Source: Sthenelais limicola (lineage: Eukaryota > Annelida > Polychaeta > Phyllodocida > Sigalionidae). Taken from it: a stretch of DNA of 64,000 nt. A program made the position numbers and the translations under genes. Below, in pieces: positions 12,053 through 22,326 of this stretch (position 1 is its first letter; the number at the start of each line of letters is the position of its first letter). The notes under the pieces were generated by a model, which searched no databases, was not told the origin of the DNA, and was given only the letters and a program-made list of their open reading frames with translations. Where the stretch lies: positions 135,084,755 through 135,148,754 of the forward strand of contig OW804094.1 in NCBI GenBank assembly GCA_942159475.1. Direction: 5' to 3'.

Positions 12053-12280
12053 ATAATAGCGGAACTCCACTAGAGGAGAAAACGGTGGCAACGAATTTTG
12101 TTGTTGCTCAATAATTTGTTGCAACAAAGCACAGAAACAACAGTTCCCAGAGAATGTGGCAACACATCTGACAGTCCTGCATAATTTGCGGTTTCATTGC
12201 AAACATGAAATGAACTGTTGTTAGTGGGCAACAGACACATTTGTAGCTGCCGTTTTTTTCCCAGTGGAGTTCTGCTATTA
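12053..12280. repeat. Imperfect inverted repeat pair
   Basis: AATAGCGGAACTCCACTAGA near 12053 is inverted near 12260-12280 (CAGTGGAGTTCTGCTATT). Between the arms is a CAACAA/TTGTTG-rich segment. It may be a small foldback element; no second copy is present. Confidence 0.5.
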
Positions 12281-12398
12281 GAAAGACAGCTTACATCTGA
12301 TGGAGTACAGCTTCAAAAACTACCACTAAAATACCCCCACCCAGAGGGAATTCTACCATCCTCAATGTATATATTCTCCCCACCTGTCATTACTTATA

Positions 12399-12636
12399 AG
12401 GGTCTGGTCGCCAGAAAATGTACAATTTGCCTTTGCCAATCCTCTCAAATAAAACCAATTTGAGACAATAATGACGTTCAAAATACAGTTTAACATAATC
12501 GAAGAGACTGTTTTAATCAAGGTAATACCAAATGTACTCAGATATAACTAGTATTTATGATTGTTCAGCCTACTATAGCAATAATTGACTGAAAGTGTAG
12601 GGTTGGCGAGTATACATTTTCTGACGACCTGACCCA
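12399..12636 (-). mobile_element. F1 MITE, full-length copy
   Basis: Ends AGGGTCTGGTCGCCAGAAAA and TTTTCTGACGACCTGACCCA; TA lies beyond the left end and TTA beyond the right. Interior CCAATCCTCTCAAATAA gives the minus orientation. Confidence 0.8.
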
Positions 12637-12651
12637 TTAACACGTACATTG

Positions 12652-12714
12652 AAGGGGGATCAATGGTTGGTTCCTCAGAGATGGAATCAATAGCTGTCAA
12701 TAACAGAGGTGCCT
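12652..12714 (+). repeat. Exact 64-bp dispersed direct repeat, copy 2
   Basis: Same block as 11724-11788, 928 bp downstream. The sequence after GAGGTGCCT differs between the two. Confidence 0.85.
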
Positions 12715-13000
12715 ATTTCCTGATAGTGGTTGAACTTGTTGGTTGTTCTCTGGGGCGTAGCAATTGGAGGTTTTCTGGAAGCAGTCTAGGCCCAAGGATG
12801 AGAGAGTCCCTTCAAACGGAGGGAAGGCCTCTTGCCTCAAACTGCAAAGTACCATTATAATTCCATTAAGACTGCGAAATGTCAATATAAATTAATCTCA
12901 TTAGAATTTCTATTCCTAGGCCAGGAAAGCGATTAGCGAAGTAGGCGTCCAATCACCGACATGTGATTCTGATCTGATCTGAGGGTTTGGACTTGGACTG

Positions 13001-13086
13001 GAAGATGGTGTCCCAGAATGGTGCCAGAGAAGATGGTGTCCCAGAATGGTGCCACAGAAGATGGTGTCCTAGAATGGTGCCACAGA
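13001..13086 (+). repeat. Minisatellite, three 28-bp units
   Basis: Three consecutive units begin GAAGATGGTGTCC at 13001, 13029 and 13057 and differ by one or two bases. The remaining flanks (12715-13000, 13087-13480) have no other recognised content. Confidence 0.9.
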
Positions 13087-13755
13087 ATTAGTGTTTTTCC
13101 TTCCCTTCAGCATCCCAGGCTTGATCTACCTCATTATCACAATAATATATGATGTGTGAACTCATGAATATACATATATGTAAATTCATTCTACCCGCTT
13201 AGCTCTGATGATTCATAGATGCTGCAATATGTAGGTGTGTGGGATTTTATTTGACTTATTACGGCTTCGGCAGCACTATGTGTGAGTAAGGAATAACCAT
13301 GGCAATGAAGGAGGGCCATGTAGTATATCATTGATAGTGAGTTAGGAGTTTCCCAAAGATTATATAATTTAAAGAGAGGTTATATTAATAATTGTAGTGT
13401 CTACGAATATATCATTAGGCAAGGCGAGATTACATCCATAAGGTGGACAGGCGTCTGTTGGACTGTTAAACATATATTTCTTTTAAACCTTTATTCAAAA
13501 CACCTGCCATCTGGGCATATACATGGCTAAATCATTCACAAGTTTCTCATTTGGCATCATTTCAAAACAGCAATTGCTTGGAAGACATCTTCCCTTACTC
13601 TCCCATATATCAATTACGTCCTGAATAGAACATTTTTCTTATCATCATTCATTTTTCTTATCATCATTTATTTTTTCCATCTTGAATAGACATCTTCCCT
13701 ATCAATTACGTAAACATATTGACCTTGTATGTAATAAGAGAAATTGGCATAAGTA

Positions 13756-14095
13756 CATTACAAATATACACATGGGGAAATGTACGTATTGTATGCATAC
13801 ATATAGATGCATATATATTTAAACATAGAAGGAAATACGTACAAACAAAAAACCAACTATACATGTTCTGGAATGTACACGACCATGGTCTTGTTATTAA
13901 TAAAGACATGTACGAACACTTTATGAACTTACAGTGTCAAAATGTTTTTAAACGAATAAGAAATTAAATGTAGTAATTTGATACCGATAATAAGAGTATG
14001 GGTACTTATTTGTAATTCTTTTTATATCTGTATCTAGACTTTTGTGATTTGTGTATAGCATGAGAATATCGAGAATTCCCGAAACTGTACGCAAA
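13756..14095 (+). pseudogene. Coding-like repeat, copy A (unidentified protein fragment)
   Basis: A frame at 13719-13967 contains NVHDHGLV followed by KDMYEHFM, preceded by HRRK. The minus-strand copy B (21735-21990) has HRRK, then NVHDHGLV, then KDLYEDSM. Within the shared NVHDHGL core the two copies differ at several third codon positions that keep the amino acid (GTA/GTT, CAC/CAT, CAT/CAC, CTT/CTA), as expected for descent from a translated sequence. Nucleotide similarity resumes at 14055-14093 (GCATGAGAA...CCCGAAACTG) after about 100 bp found only in copy A. I do not recognise the family. It may be an old transposon ORF or a duplicated exon. Confidence 0.5.
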
Positions 14096-14397
14096 TAAAT
14101 GAATTTAAAACAAAAAATGAATTTAAGGTGACTCAGTACTATCAGTACTTTCAAAACTGGACAAAAAAGGACAAAAATTGAAGAGACAATTAGTTTGTCT
14201 AATTTTCAGAGACTGGAGAAAAAACAAAATCAGGCTTCAAGATTGTCCTTGAAGCCGGGAATTTTATTGAAGATTTTTGCCTAGACATTGTCTAAAGTCT
14301 AGTTTTTTTATGTGCGAGGGCCCAGATGTTAGATATTCTACCTCCTTTACCTGACTGATCACAGCACAGAGTTCTCCCAGCTGGGGCTCGATAAAAT

Positions 14398-14811
14398 GTG
14401 ATGTGTTACAGGAAATAGAGTCACATGTCGCATAAACTAGATTTTGACATATCATCATATTTGAAAAGATAAGCTCATGCGGATTCTGATAGTGATAAAC
14501 TCGGACATCTAAGTATTTCTATATTTTAAGTTTGATATTTTTAATTTTGAAAATAAGTTTGCTCTATTTCTGGGTAGACAATTACTACTAAAGTAGCTAA
14601 ATATACTCTAGGATGAGAGAAATACATGGAAATACATGGATATATCTAATACACTGTCTTGAAATGTGGTACATGTATGCATACGACTAAAGGCGATAGA
14701 CACCCCAAAGTTGAGAACATTTATATAAACAGATCTTGTGAATAAAACACTGAAAAATATCAATTTTGCGACTTGTGACTCATTTTCCTCTAATACATGG
14801 GATGCATCACA
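14398..14811 (-). mobile_element. F3 MITE, full-length copy
   Basis: TGTGATGTGTTACAGGAAAT at the left and TTTTGCGACTTGTGACTC at the right. The interior order is opposite to 7147-7536: AAAAGATAAGCTCATGC first and ATCTTGTGAATAAAACACT last. Confidence 0.8.
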
Positions 14812-15324
14812 AATGGTTGTCTCTGCTCTGGGGTCTGTACTTAGAAAGAGAAATTAAAGGGGAAAGAAGGAACTTTAGTTAATAGTGATTGAATACAGGG
14901 GGCTGCATGAGAGACACGGGTTGTATACATGTAATGCTCCCTAATATGGAGGTTCTGCAAGCAAGCCTATCTCAATTATGTAACCGTATCCGTATCATAT
15001 TTTAATAATTGCGTGGCATTTTTCTGTTTATTTTTCTGTTTATTTCTATTCTATGAAATGAAACATGTTGCTTGATATATTACGTTACCTTTTCCCGCCA
15101 TGTTTTGCTGAACCTCTTTCTTTCTTTTCATGTATGTTTGTATATCAGAGATACAGATACGTTCACGTTTATACGTATAGGTTAGATTTGCTGACTTCCC
15201 TACTACCACAGTTCAGAAAGTGTGCAGTTTCTTGTATTGGATTAATACAGGTTTACTAACGAGTTGGTTGAAGGAGCGTGGATATTGCACGAGTTGCGTA
15301 GCAACAAGTGCAAAAATTTCAATT
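14812..15324. other. No feature recognised
   Basis: A 64-codon plus frame (15065-15259) is hydrophobic and aromatic, but it has no partner exon, splice context or motif. Confidence 0.35.
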
Positions 15325-15470
15325 TCAAGTCATAAATTTGAATTTTACATGGAATTGTTATATTTGAAAAAACGAAGCTGATTCCAATAATAGTTACATT
15401 AAGGACATTTATTATAAGAAGTGTTTCTATATTTTACGTTTGATTCTTCTATGTTTGAAAAGCATTATAA
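15325..15470 (+). mobile_element. F3 MITE fragment fused to F2
   Basis: F3 blocks (CAAGTCATAAATTT, GAAGCTGATTCCAATAATAG, TCTATATTTTACGTTTGATT) run directly into F2 sequence, with no recognisable end between them. This points to recombination or insertion at the junction near 15470-15490. Confidence 0.6.
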
Positions 15471-15484
15471 CAAAATTTCTACAA

Positions 15485-15612
15485 TTTGTGATATTGGTAA
15501 AAATATTCTTGCAATTTTCGATAAAAATGTTGCCAAATATTTGGATGCCAGATTTCATCAGAATCCATCCTAGGATGCACTGTAACAGACATGTAACTTC
15601 CCTATATAGGGT
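15485..15612 (-). mobile_element. F2 MITE fragment
   Basis: It matches the F2 right part: GATATTGGTAAAAATATTCT, CAATTTTCGATAAAAATGTT, CAGAATCCATCCTAGGATGC, then a degraded terminus at CCCTATATAGGG. Confidence 0.65.
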
Positions 15613-16140
15613 AAATACAAATAGTCTTCCTCTATATTTCAAAATAACTATCATTTAATTCAAATAACAATTCGAATCAATTCTTAGGATGACCCAGTTC
15701 TTGAGAAATCCACCATTTCTCATTCTGTTTATGACATTCGTCTTGGAAGTAATCTCAGATCACAGAACACAAAGGTCGTCCTTTCCGCAATAAGCCCTGC
15801 CCCACTCGACCTATTCCTCTTCCTAGATTAGGTTTAATCAAATAACAGAGATGTTTTCTTCTTTCGGCTCAACATTTGAGTGACACATGGCTATTTATAG
15901 AAAGTGCACTGTGAAGGGGGATCGTCCGAACGACTGCGTCTCAGAAATAAAAGAGGTCTGTTAATTTTCCAAGGGTATTATTGGAATCCAAGGCATTTAA
16001 TCTAGGACCACACAGGGCAGAGCAATGAGAGGTTGAATTCATGATGTTGCCAGATCATTCTGCCTCTTCAATCTTCTTATTCAAATCCACTGCAGGTTTT
16101 GTGTTACTTGAGAAACAAACACGTTATTTATTTTATTATA
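15613..16140. other. No feature recognised
   Basis: Mixed-composition spacer. No repeat match or frame of interest. Confidence 0.35.
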
Positions 16141-16375
16141 CGTGTCAGATTCTCAGAAAATGTACAATTGGCAGCTCTACATATTTAGTAATTTCTGCTA
16201 AATTCAGCTAAAAAAAAAGGATAAATACCGGGTATATCTGAGTATATTTGGTATCGCATTGATTTAAAGTATCGGTTCTGTTATACTGCATTTTGAAGCT
16301 CATTTCTGTCTTAAATGTGGGTTATTTGAGAGGATTGGTGAAGGTGAATTGTACATTTTCTTAAAATCTGACCCA
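16141..16375 (+). mobile_element. F1 MITE, full-length reference copy
   Basis: One of the clearest F1 copies: CGTGTCAGATTCTCAGAAAA, ACAATTGGCAGCTCTACAT, TACCGGGTATATCTGAGTAT, GGTATCGCATTGATTTAAA, GGGTTATTTGAGAGGATTGG, then TTTTCTTAAAATCTGACCCA. TA flanks both ends. Two internal sub-blocks, GGTATATCTGAGTATA and AGGATTGGTGAAGG, identify the orientation of other copies. Confidence 0.9.
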
Positions 16376-17030
16376 TACATGCATTCTTTTGAAAGGTGCA
16401 ATAAATGGGGTACAATAAAACAAGTTTTATTTTTTATTGTTTTATTGTAAAAATGTAGTTGTCTAAAAATAGCTCTAATGTTACCTCCACAGTTCATTGA
16501 TGTGATTCGTGGAAATCCAAAGGCACTTGTTTCAGTTGTTAATTTCATAGTTCTATGTAGGCAAACTATTTTTTTTCACATTTAGATTTTTATTCAGAAT
16601 AATAAGCAACAGATACACTCTCACAAATTCATGTGATTTTCGTAGCAAGCTGCTGCAATTGTCTTTTACTTAATGTTTGCAGAGCAGGGAATCATGGTTT
16701 TAATTACCGTTATTTAATGACATTCATTATTCGATAAAGAGAGAAGATTTAGCTTCATAACATACAATATACATATTTACATAGGTGTATATAATGTTGG
16801 TCATTCATGAATTTTGATTGGACTTGTGTGTGTTACTATGTGTTACTATGAAATTAATAACTTAGACAAGCCATTCAGGTCTCCACGAAGCACATTGACA
16901 AATCCATAGGCCTACAAAGTTGGGGGTGCTCACACTGTCTCTGACACATTTTTCATCGAGTTGGCTACTTTTTCAGTGTTATCTGATGATCTACACTTGA
17001 TATTTGATCAAATCTTATGATCATATAATA
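16376..17030. other. No feature recognised
   Basis: The minus frame 16300-16548 overlaps the MITE above and is not a gene. The rest is AT-rich spacer. Confidence 0.35.
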
Positions 17031-17171
17031 AGAATAGAATGGAACTCGTGGTCATAATCAAAGATTTATTGGACTTTATTGTCTGCATAAGTACTCTGCC
17101 TTATAGCATCATGCTTACTCGGACAAACCTCTTCCAATAAATCTTTGTCTACTTGTGGCTCATTCTATTCT
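17031..17171. mobile_element. Foldback element, about 140 bp
   Basis: The left arm AGAATAGAATGGAACTCGTG...AAAGATTTATTGGA is inverted at the right as TCCAATAAATCTTTG...GGCTCATTCTATTCT, giving arms of about 43 bp with a few mismatches. A CT/TA microsatellite follows to about 17190. No TSD was assigned. Confidence 0.75.
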
Positions 17172-17655
17172 CTCTCTCTATATATATATATGAGTTTATA
17201 CACATGTTATCAAAGGCAACAATTTGTTTGTTAAAGCTGCATTCTCAGCAACTATGACAAAACAAATGTTAGCATACGCCATTATGTGGCTAGATCTCAA
17301 CATCGTAATGGACCCTCAATGCTGTCTAGTGTTAAACAGATCTTTTACTTTCTCAGTTGGCGCCTGTGAGTCACTATTAACTCAGTCATAAATGAAATCT
17401 TAGAAATTGAGACTTGGGTGTTGTACTCATAGATCCATAACATTTGCTACCTCTTCAGCGACCATTAACCCATTTAGTAATCCTTTAAAAATGCATCATC
17501 TGTGAAAATACCTACAGTTTATTTACTAACTTCAAGATAATCACTATAAATTCACCCTCCCTTCAGGAGATACCAATGAAATTAAGAAAAAACGAGTAAA
17601 ACTAACCATTTGTACGTTAATGTTTTGACCTTACTGAGTGTGGTACTATTTAAGG

Positions 17656-17776
17656 AATAATTTCCGAGGTTTTTTCTGCTCGCGGTGTCTATAGCGTCAG
17701 GGAAGTTCGAGGGCGAAGCCCGAGAACTTCACTGACGCTATAGACACCGCGAGCAGAAAAATCCGAGGAAATTATT
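17656..17776. repeat. Near-perfect long hairpin, 59-bp arms, 3-nt loop
   Basis: The left arm (17656-17714) pairs with the right arm (17718-17776) with 53 of 59 positions complementary. The loop is GAA. The GC-rich core CTGCTCGCGGTGTCTATAGC lies in an uninterrupted 32-bp perfect stem. The outer ends are AATAATTTCC and GGAAATTATT. It could be a foldback transposon end pair or a structured-RNA locus. Confidence 0.95.
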
Positions 17777-17955
17777 GCTTTTAGAAGAGAATTGATGAGA
17801 TTCCCTTGATTTGATGATATTCCCTTAATGTTAGAGCAAAAAAGATAGACAAACCTGCTTTATTCCGTCCAAAAACATCCAAAAACATCCAAAATATCAT
17901 GCAAAGACATGCGAGTCGTCAGCCTTTCTATGAGACCGGAAGTGATTGCACTGCT

Positions 17956-18270
17956 TTAGTCGGAACCTATATAATACCGCGACGGCTGACCGAATGAAGC
18001 TTCAGCCACAACAGCCAATCAGAGGAGCGTATTTGCTAATGTTTATGTACAGCCAGCTGGCCTGTTTTTGCAAGGTTCCGCTGCTTGCTATCCAAAGCAT
18101 CGGACACCGCGTTAGTCGAAATCTAAATGATACCGCGACGGCTGGCCAAGTGAAGTGGGCGGGGCTTAGCGGAGAAACAGCCAATCAGAGGTGCGTATTC
18201 GCTAATGTTTATGTTCAGCCAGCCGGCCTGTTTTCGCAAGGTTCTGCTGCTTGCTATCCAAAGCATCGGG
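17956..18270 (+). promoter_or_regulatory. Tandem CpG-rich duplication with CCAAT and GC boxes
   Basis: Two diverged units (17956-18103 and 18112-18270) each contain ATACCGCGACGGCTG, then ACAGCCAATCAGAGG, then GCTAATGTTTATGT, and end CTATCCAAAGCATCGG. The CCAAT core in the context favoured by NF-Y occurs twice. A GC box (GGGCGGGG, 18157-18164) is only in unit 2. CpG content is far above the surroundings. This is promoter-like composition, but no downstream gene was found. A 120-codon frame across both units reflects the repeat. Confidence 0.5.
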
Positions 18271-18622
18271 CACTTCCGGTTCTCGAATGCCGTGTTGCGT
18301 GTGTCTAGGGACTTAAAAAAGAAATAAATAAAAGATTTGAATCGGTAGAAATGATTTAAATAGTGTTTGAGCCCGATAGCGAAGATTTAGTCGACGGGAA
18401 TCGAGTAATAAATGAATGGCCAGTTCAGAAGCTATACGTGCTTACGTTTCGTAGACCGGAAGAGATGTGAAGATCCTTCGGCATACCCACTCATGTGCAC
18501 GTTCACTTGGCGTTGCATTGTGTACGGTAGTCTATATAGCGCACGGAGGATTTCATTCGAAAGTCGCCTTGAACTCTAAGCGGTCCGGGTACGGTAGCAA
18601 CATTCAGCCGCTATATCTCCAC

Positions 18623-18710
18623 CAGCTCTGTAGTGTAGTGGTTAGGCTGCTCGACTTCTGCGGAGAACGTTGAGGGTTCGAGCCTCGTCAGGTCCTTTAG
18701 CTTTTTTTTT
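18623..18710 (+). ncRNA. tRNA-like Pol III unit (pseudo-tRNA or SINE head)
   Basis: An A-box-like TAGTGTAGTGGTTAGG (18631-18646) is followed after a tRNA-like distance by a B-box GGGTTCGAGCC (18674-18684) and, after TCAGGTCCTTTAGC, a run of nine T (18702-18710) that would stop Pol III. The T-arm pairs only in a shifted register and the acceptor arms do not pair, so it is not a normal tRNA gene. A tRNA-derived SINE head or pseudogene is more likely. Confidence 0.6.
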
Positions 18711-18737
18711 CATTCTATACGTGACAGGGTTGGGTTG

Positions 18738-18968
18738 ATCTATGGATACGGAAGTCTTGATCTATGGAGACGGAAGTACGGAAGTCTTGATCTATGGAGA
18801 CGGAAGTCTTGATCTATGGAGACGGAAGTACGGAAGTCTTGATCTATGGAGACGGAAGTCTTGATCTATGGAGACGGAAGTCTTGATACTGATCTATAGG
18901 GAGTCTTCAGACTGAACTATAGGCTTGATACTGATCTATAGGGACGGATCTATGGGGACGGAAGTGGT
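18738..18968 (+). repeat. Minisatellite of GATCTATGGAGACGGAAG units
   Basis: Units of about 24 bp (GATCTATGGAGACGGAAGTC plus TT) alternate with longer units that include an extra GTACGGAA. The last third degenerates to TGATCTATAGGG forms. It starts right after the tRNA-like unit. Confidence 0.95.
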
Positions 18969-19422
18969 TTAGAGGGAATCTATAAAGAAAAAAAACCTTC
19001 CAGAATCTCATCAGATCGATTCTAAAAGTGGGCTGTTATGGCCTGTTGCAACTTTGACAACCTGCCTTGTGCGCCTGGGCCTCCAGGAAGTGCAGATACT
19101 CCCACATACCTCCAATGTTGACAACTGACAGGGATTAGGGAGCAGCACAATGTGGAACAGCGTAGAGGTTGTTGACCTTAGTCATTAGCGAATATCAGAT
19201 GTAAGGGTCAGTGAGAGAATCCATGTTACTTCTACAGTGCACACCGATTGAAGATTGGAGATTGGAGTTATATATATGGTTTTACTAGTTTTACACAATG
19301 ATACTTCTGGCTCAAGGCACTCCAGAAGGCTGCTGATTTAGAATATTTTCTGCATTTTCCCTTCAAACCCAGCTATTCTACAATATTGACACTTTCCTTA
19401 GCTTGGTTTCCTTGGCCTAATA
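18969..19422. other. No feature recognised
   Basis: Spacer between the minisatellite and the inverted duplication, locally GC-richer around 19050-19110. Confidence 0.35.
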
Positions 19423-19932
19423 TAGGGGATTATTTGCATGTTTACATTTTGAATCTAGATTCGCTTATAGATAATTAAATTATAGGAATTGTATACATGT
19501 TAGTGTAAAAGTGTAAAAGTTATAGAAAACATGTTATGTTCAGCATGGATTATCTAACAGCCATCTCATGTAAATATTTGTTTAATGGCCTTTTAGATTT
19601 AAATTCTTTACAAAATACGCATAACCACAATGGTGATTATTTTCATGTGTTGCTAAGTTAGTCAGGTTTTACAACTTAATTAAATTCTACCAAATTTAAT
19701 GTGATACAATGAATATAATTTAAACAGTTTCACATGTTTTCATGAAATAAACCTTCATCTTTCCCATCATGCTTTTCATTTTTATGGATCATTTACACAA
19801 GCTATGATATTGGTGAAAGGATCCTTGCAATTTTCGATAAAGATGTTGCTAAATATTTGTACTCAGATTAGAACTGAATCCAACCCAGCAGTCACTGTAA
19901 TAGACATGCACAGGAGACATGCAAATCCCTTA
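19423..19932 (-). mobile_element. F2 MITE with internal insertion
   Basis: Ends GGGGATTATTTGCATG and CATGCAAATCCC, TA-flanked at the left. The extra central block (about 19590-19720) makes it about 170 bp longer than the others. Confidence 0.75.
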
Positions 19933-20254
19933 TTGGTGTCATGTCTGCCTGACCAGACTGTCACGGGCCTGACCTGACCTTTGACCTCATCCCCTACTTA
20001 CTGAATGCCACACGTGTAACACCATGGACTATCAAGTATAAGGCCTGGTTTAGAGGCCAACTATAACACACAATCATGCCAAAGTAGCTCTACTTCCTCA
20101 AGATTACATTTCAACTTACCTCCTTCGCATACATAACTTCATCCACCCACTCCCATTATCCTTTTTTCATTTCTTCTTTCACCAAATCTATAATTCATTC
20201 ATATAAATAATCCCAAGTATATACAAGTAAAAATGTCCAAACCTCAACTGTAAA
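19423..20254 (-). repeat. Right arm of the long inverted duplication
   Basis: It mirrors 489-1236: an F2 MITE (19423-19932), then the flank with TGACGTGACCT-like blocks (TCACGGGCCTGACCTGACCT), ACACGTGTAACACCATGGAC, AAAGTAGCTCTACTTCCTCA and AGTAAAAATGTCCAAACCTC. The MITE part carries extra internal sequence at about 19590-19720 that is absent from the left arm. Confidence 0.8.
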
Positions 20255-20530
20255 TTAAACAATCATCCCCAAATCTGCCTAATTGTATTCCTACTCACTA
20301 ATGTAGTACTGAACACCTAAAAGGCAAGAACACATTTCCCTAATTCTAAAATACCATATTATAACCTGAGGTATATAATGTATAATACATAATACATAAT
20401 GAATGCATTTACCAAATGAAAGATACTCTTATTCATCTTATTTATGTGTAGAGACCAGAGCATCTTCAGGTTGTAACTAAACCATTGGCCAGTGAACCTT
20501 GTAGGTAGGACCTTGCCACCCCACTCCACC

Positions 20531-20777
20531 TGGGTCAGATTTTTAGAAAAAGCATAATCTACAGTTCTACACATTTATCAAATTCTGCTAAATTAAAGTG
20601 AAAATTGATAAATACTGAGTATAATTATATCTGAGTTTATTCTGTATTGTAATCATTCAGTGGATTTTTCTGGTTATAAATGATGAATTGTATTTTGAAC
20701 CTGGTTTTCGTCTTAAATTTGGGTTATTTGAGAGGATTGGTGAAGGCCAATTGTACATTTTCCGAAGACTTGACCCA
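20531..20777 (+). mobile_element. F1 MITE, full-length copy
   Basis: TGGGTCAGATTTTTAGAAAA to TTTTCCGAAGACTTGACCCA. The variant left subterminal block AGCATAATCTACAGTTCTAC is shared with 56622-56859 and 57117-57327, marking a subfamily. Confidence 0.85.
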
Positions 20778-20965
20778 CCTACAGAACCAGCAACATACAA
20801 ACAACCAGAGCATGTTAACAGAAGGAGAGAGTAATTATTGTATATAATGTACATATTGTGTAAAGACCACAAAACAGAAATAACAATAACTTTAACTATG
20901 ATGATGCCTGTAATGAAAAGAATAATATAAAAAGAATAGTCTATTCCCTAACAAACGAAGTCATA

Positions 20966-21354
20966 TGTCACGTGTTACTGGAAAATGAGTCACAAGTCGC
21001 AAAATTGATATTTTTCAAAGTGTTTTATTCACAAGTTTTCTTTGAACAAATGTTCTCATTTTGGGGTGCGTATCACCTTTTGTAACATAGATGCATTTGC
21101 CAAATTCTAAGACAGTTAAATAAGATCACCCTGTAGAGTATATTTAGTTACTTTACTAGTAATTGTCCAAACAGAAATATTGCAAACTTTCATTTAAAAA
21201 AATAGAAATATCAAATTTAAAATACAGAAATACTTATTAGCTGACCTAACGTTTACCACCATTAGAATCGACTTGATCTCATCTTTGCAAGTATGCTAAT
21301 ATCTCAAAATCTATTAATGGCGACTTGTGACTCATTTTCCTGTAACACATCACA
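20966..21354 (+). mobile_element. F3 MITE, full-length copy
   Basis: TGTCACGTGTTACTGGAAAA then GAGTCACAAGTCGCAAAA at the left, and GCGACTTGTGACTCATTTTC then TGTAACACATCACA at the right. A clean reference copy for the family. Confidence 0.85.
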
Positions 21355-21607
21355 TATAAAGGTTAATTACATAGGAAACTGCATGGCGGAGAATATGAAA
21401 TCCGAAAGATCTACTCAAGAACTCGAATAATAAAAACGTTTTCAAATCGAATCAAATTCATCTTTTTACATTTGAAATGTAAAGGTCTCCCTACTGAACC
21501 TCTCAGTGATCTCTGAAGGACCCTTAAGATCATTACTCCTCTTCCCAGTACATACTAACCTTTTCAAACTAACCCCTTCCAGATTGCATCATGCATTACT
21601 TCCTCCT

Positions 21608-21717
21608 TGCACTCTTAGAAAGGTATTTCAAGAGGGACAACTCAAGAGCCCTCCTTGACTGATAAGCAAAAATAAATCAAATGGGTTCTTTGAAGAACCA
21701 TTATGTTTAAGAGTGCA
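21608..21717. mobile_element. Small MITE, about 110 bp
   Basis: Inverted ends TGCACTCTTAGAAAGG and GTTTAAGAGTGCA. The inner AGAACCATT/GGTATTTC blocks pair less well. Single copy here. Confidence 0.65.
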
Positions 21718-21734
21718 TTCACCAACACTCTAAA

Positions 21735-21990
21735 CCAGCGTCCAGACTCAGTTTCAGGAATTCCTGATATTTTCTCATGCTACAAAATCATAATGATACT
21801 CGGTTGGTACATAGAGTCTTCGTATAGGTCTTTATAACTAACTAGACCGTGGTCATGAACATTTCCGACCTTGTATAGATGATTATTTGTTTTCCTTCTA
21901 TGTATGAAATGAATACAATTATACACACGATTATAAAAACCAGAATTCGTAAATATTTGTCGAGGCACTCTTGATGCACTCGACAACTCA
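21735..21990 (-). pseudogene. Coding-like repeat, copy B (unidentified protein fragment)
   Basis: Minus-strand frame 21780-21986 reads HRRK, LYKVGNVHDHGLVSYKDLYE and a stop soon after EDSM plus ten residues. The homologous stretch in copy A (13756-14095) includes the same order of motifs and a downstream block (ATGAGAAAATATCAGGAATT here). The stop and an indel relative to A show that both copies have decayed. Confidence 0.5.
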
Positions 21991-22092
21991 ATCCATTATT
22001 ACAGATTGCCTTAATTGTCTTAATATTATCATAATATACGAGCTCGATTATCTGAATAAAATTGAATTAAAAAAACCCTTGAATAACAGATG

Positions 22093-22326
22093 TGGGTGAC
22101 ATCGCCAGAAAATGTACAATTCACCTTCACCAATCCTATCAAATAACCCAAATTTAAGACAAAAATGAGGTTAAAATTCCACTTCAATGTAACCAAATAG
22201 ATTGTTTGAATCAAGGCAATATCAAATATACCCGAATTTACCTAGTATTGGCCAAATTGCAGCCTAATTTAGCAGAGTTTACTAAATGTACAGCTGCCAA
22301 TTGTATATTTTTGGAAAACCTGACAA
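22093..22326 (-). mobile_element. F1 MITE, full-length copy
   Basis: TGGGTGACATCGCCAGAAAA at the left and an eroded right end TTTTTGGAAAACCTGACA. Interior CACCTTCACCAATCCTATC. Confidence 0.8.

Noticed and set aside
17946..18308. 120-codon frame over the CCAAT duplication considered as a gene
   Set aside because: The repeated peptide simply reflects the DNA tandem, and the units differ by nonsynonymous changes and indels.
18623..18695. Functional tRNA gene
   Set aside because: A- and B-boxes are present but acceptor arms do not pair and the T-arm pairs only out of register.
18738..18968. CRISPR-like array
   Set aside because: Units are contiguous without unique spacers in a eukaryotic context; it is a minisatellite.
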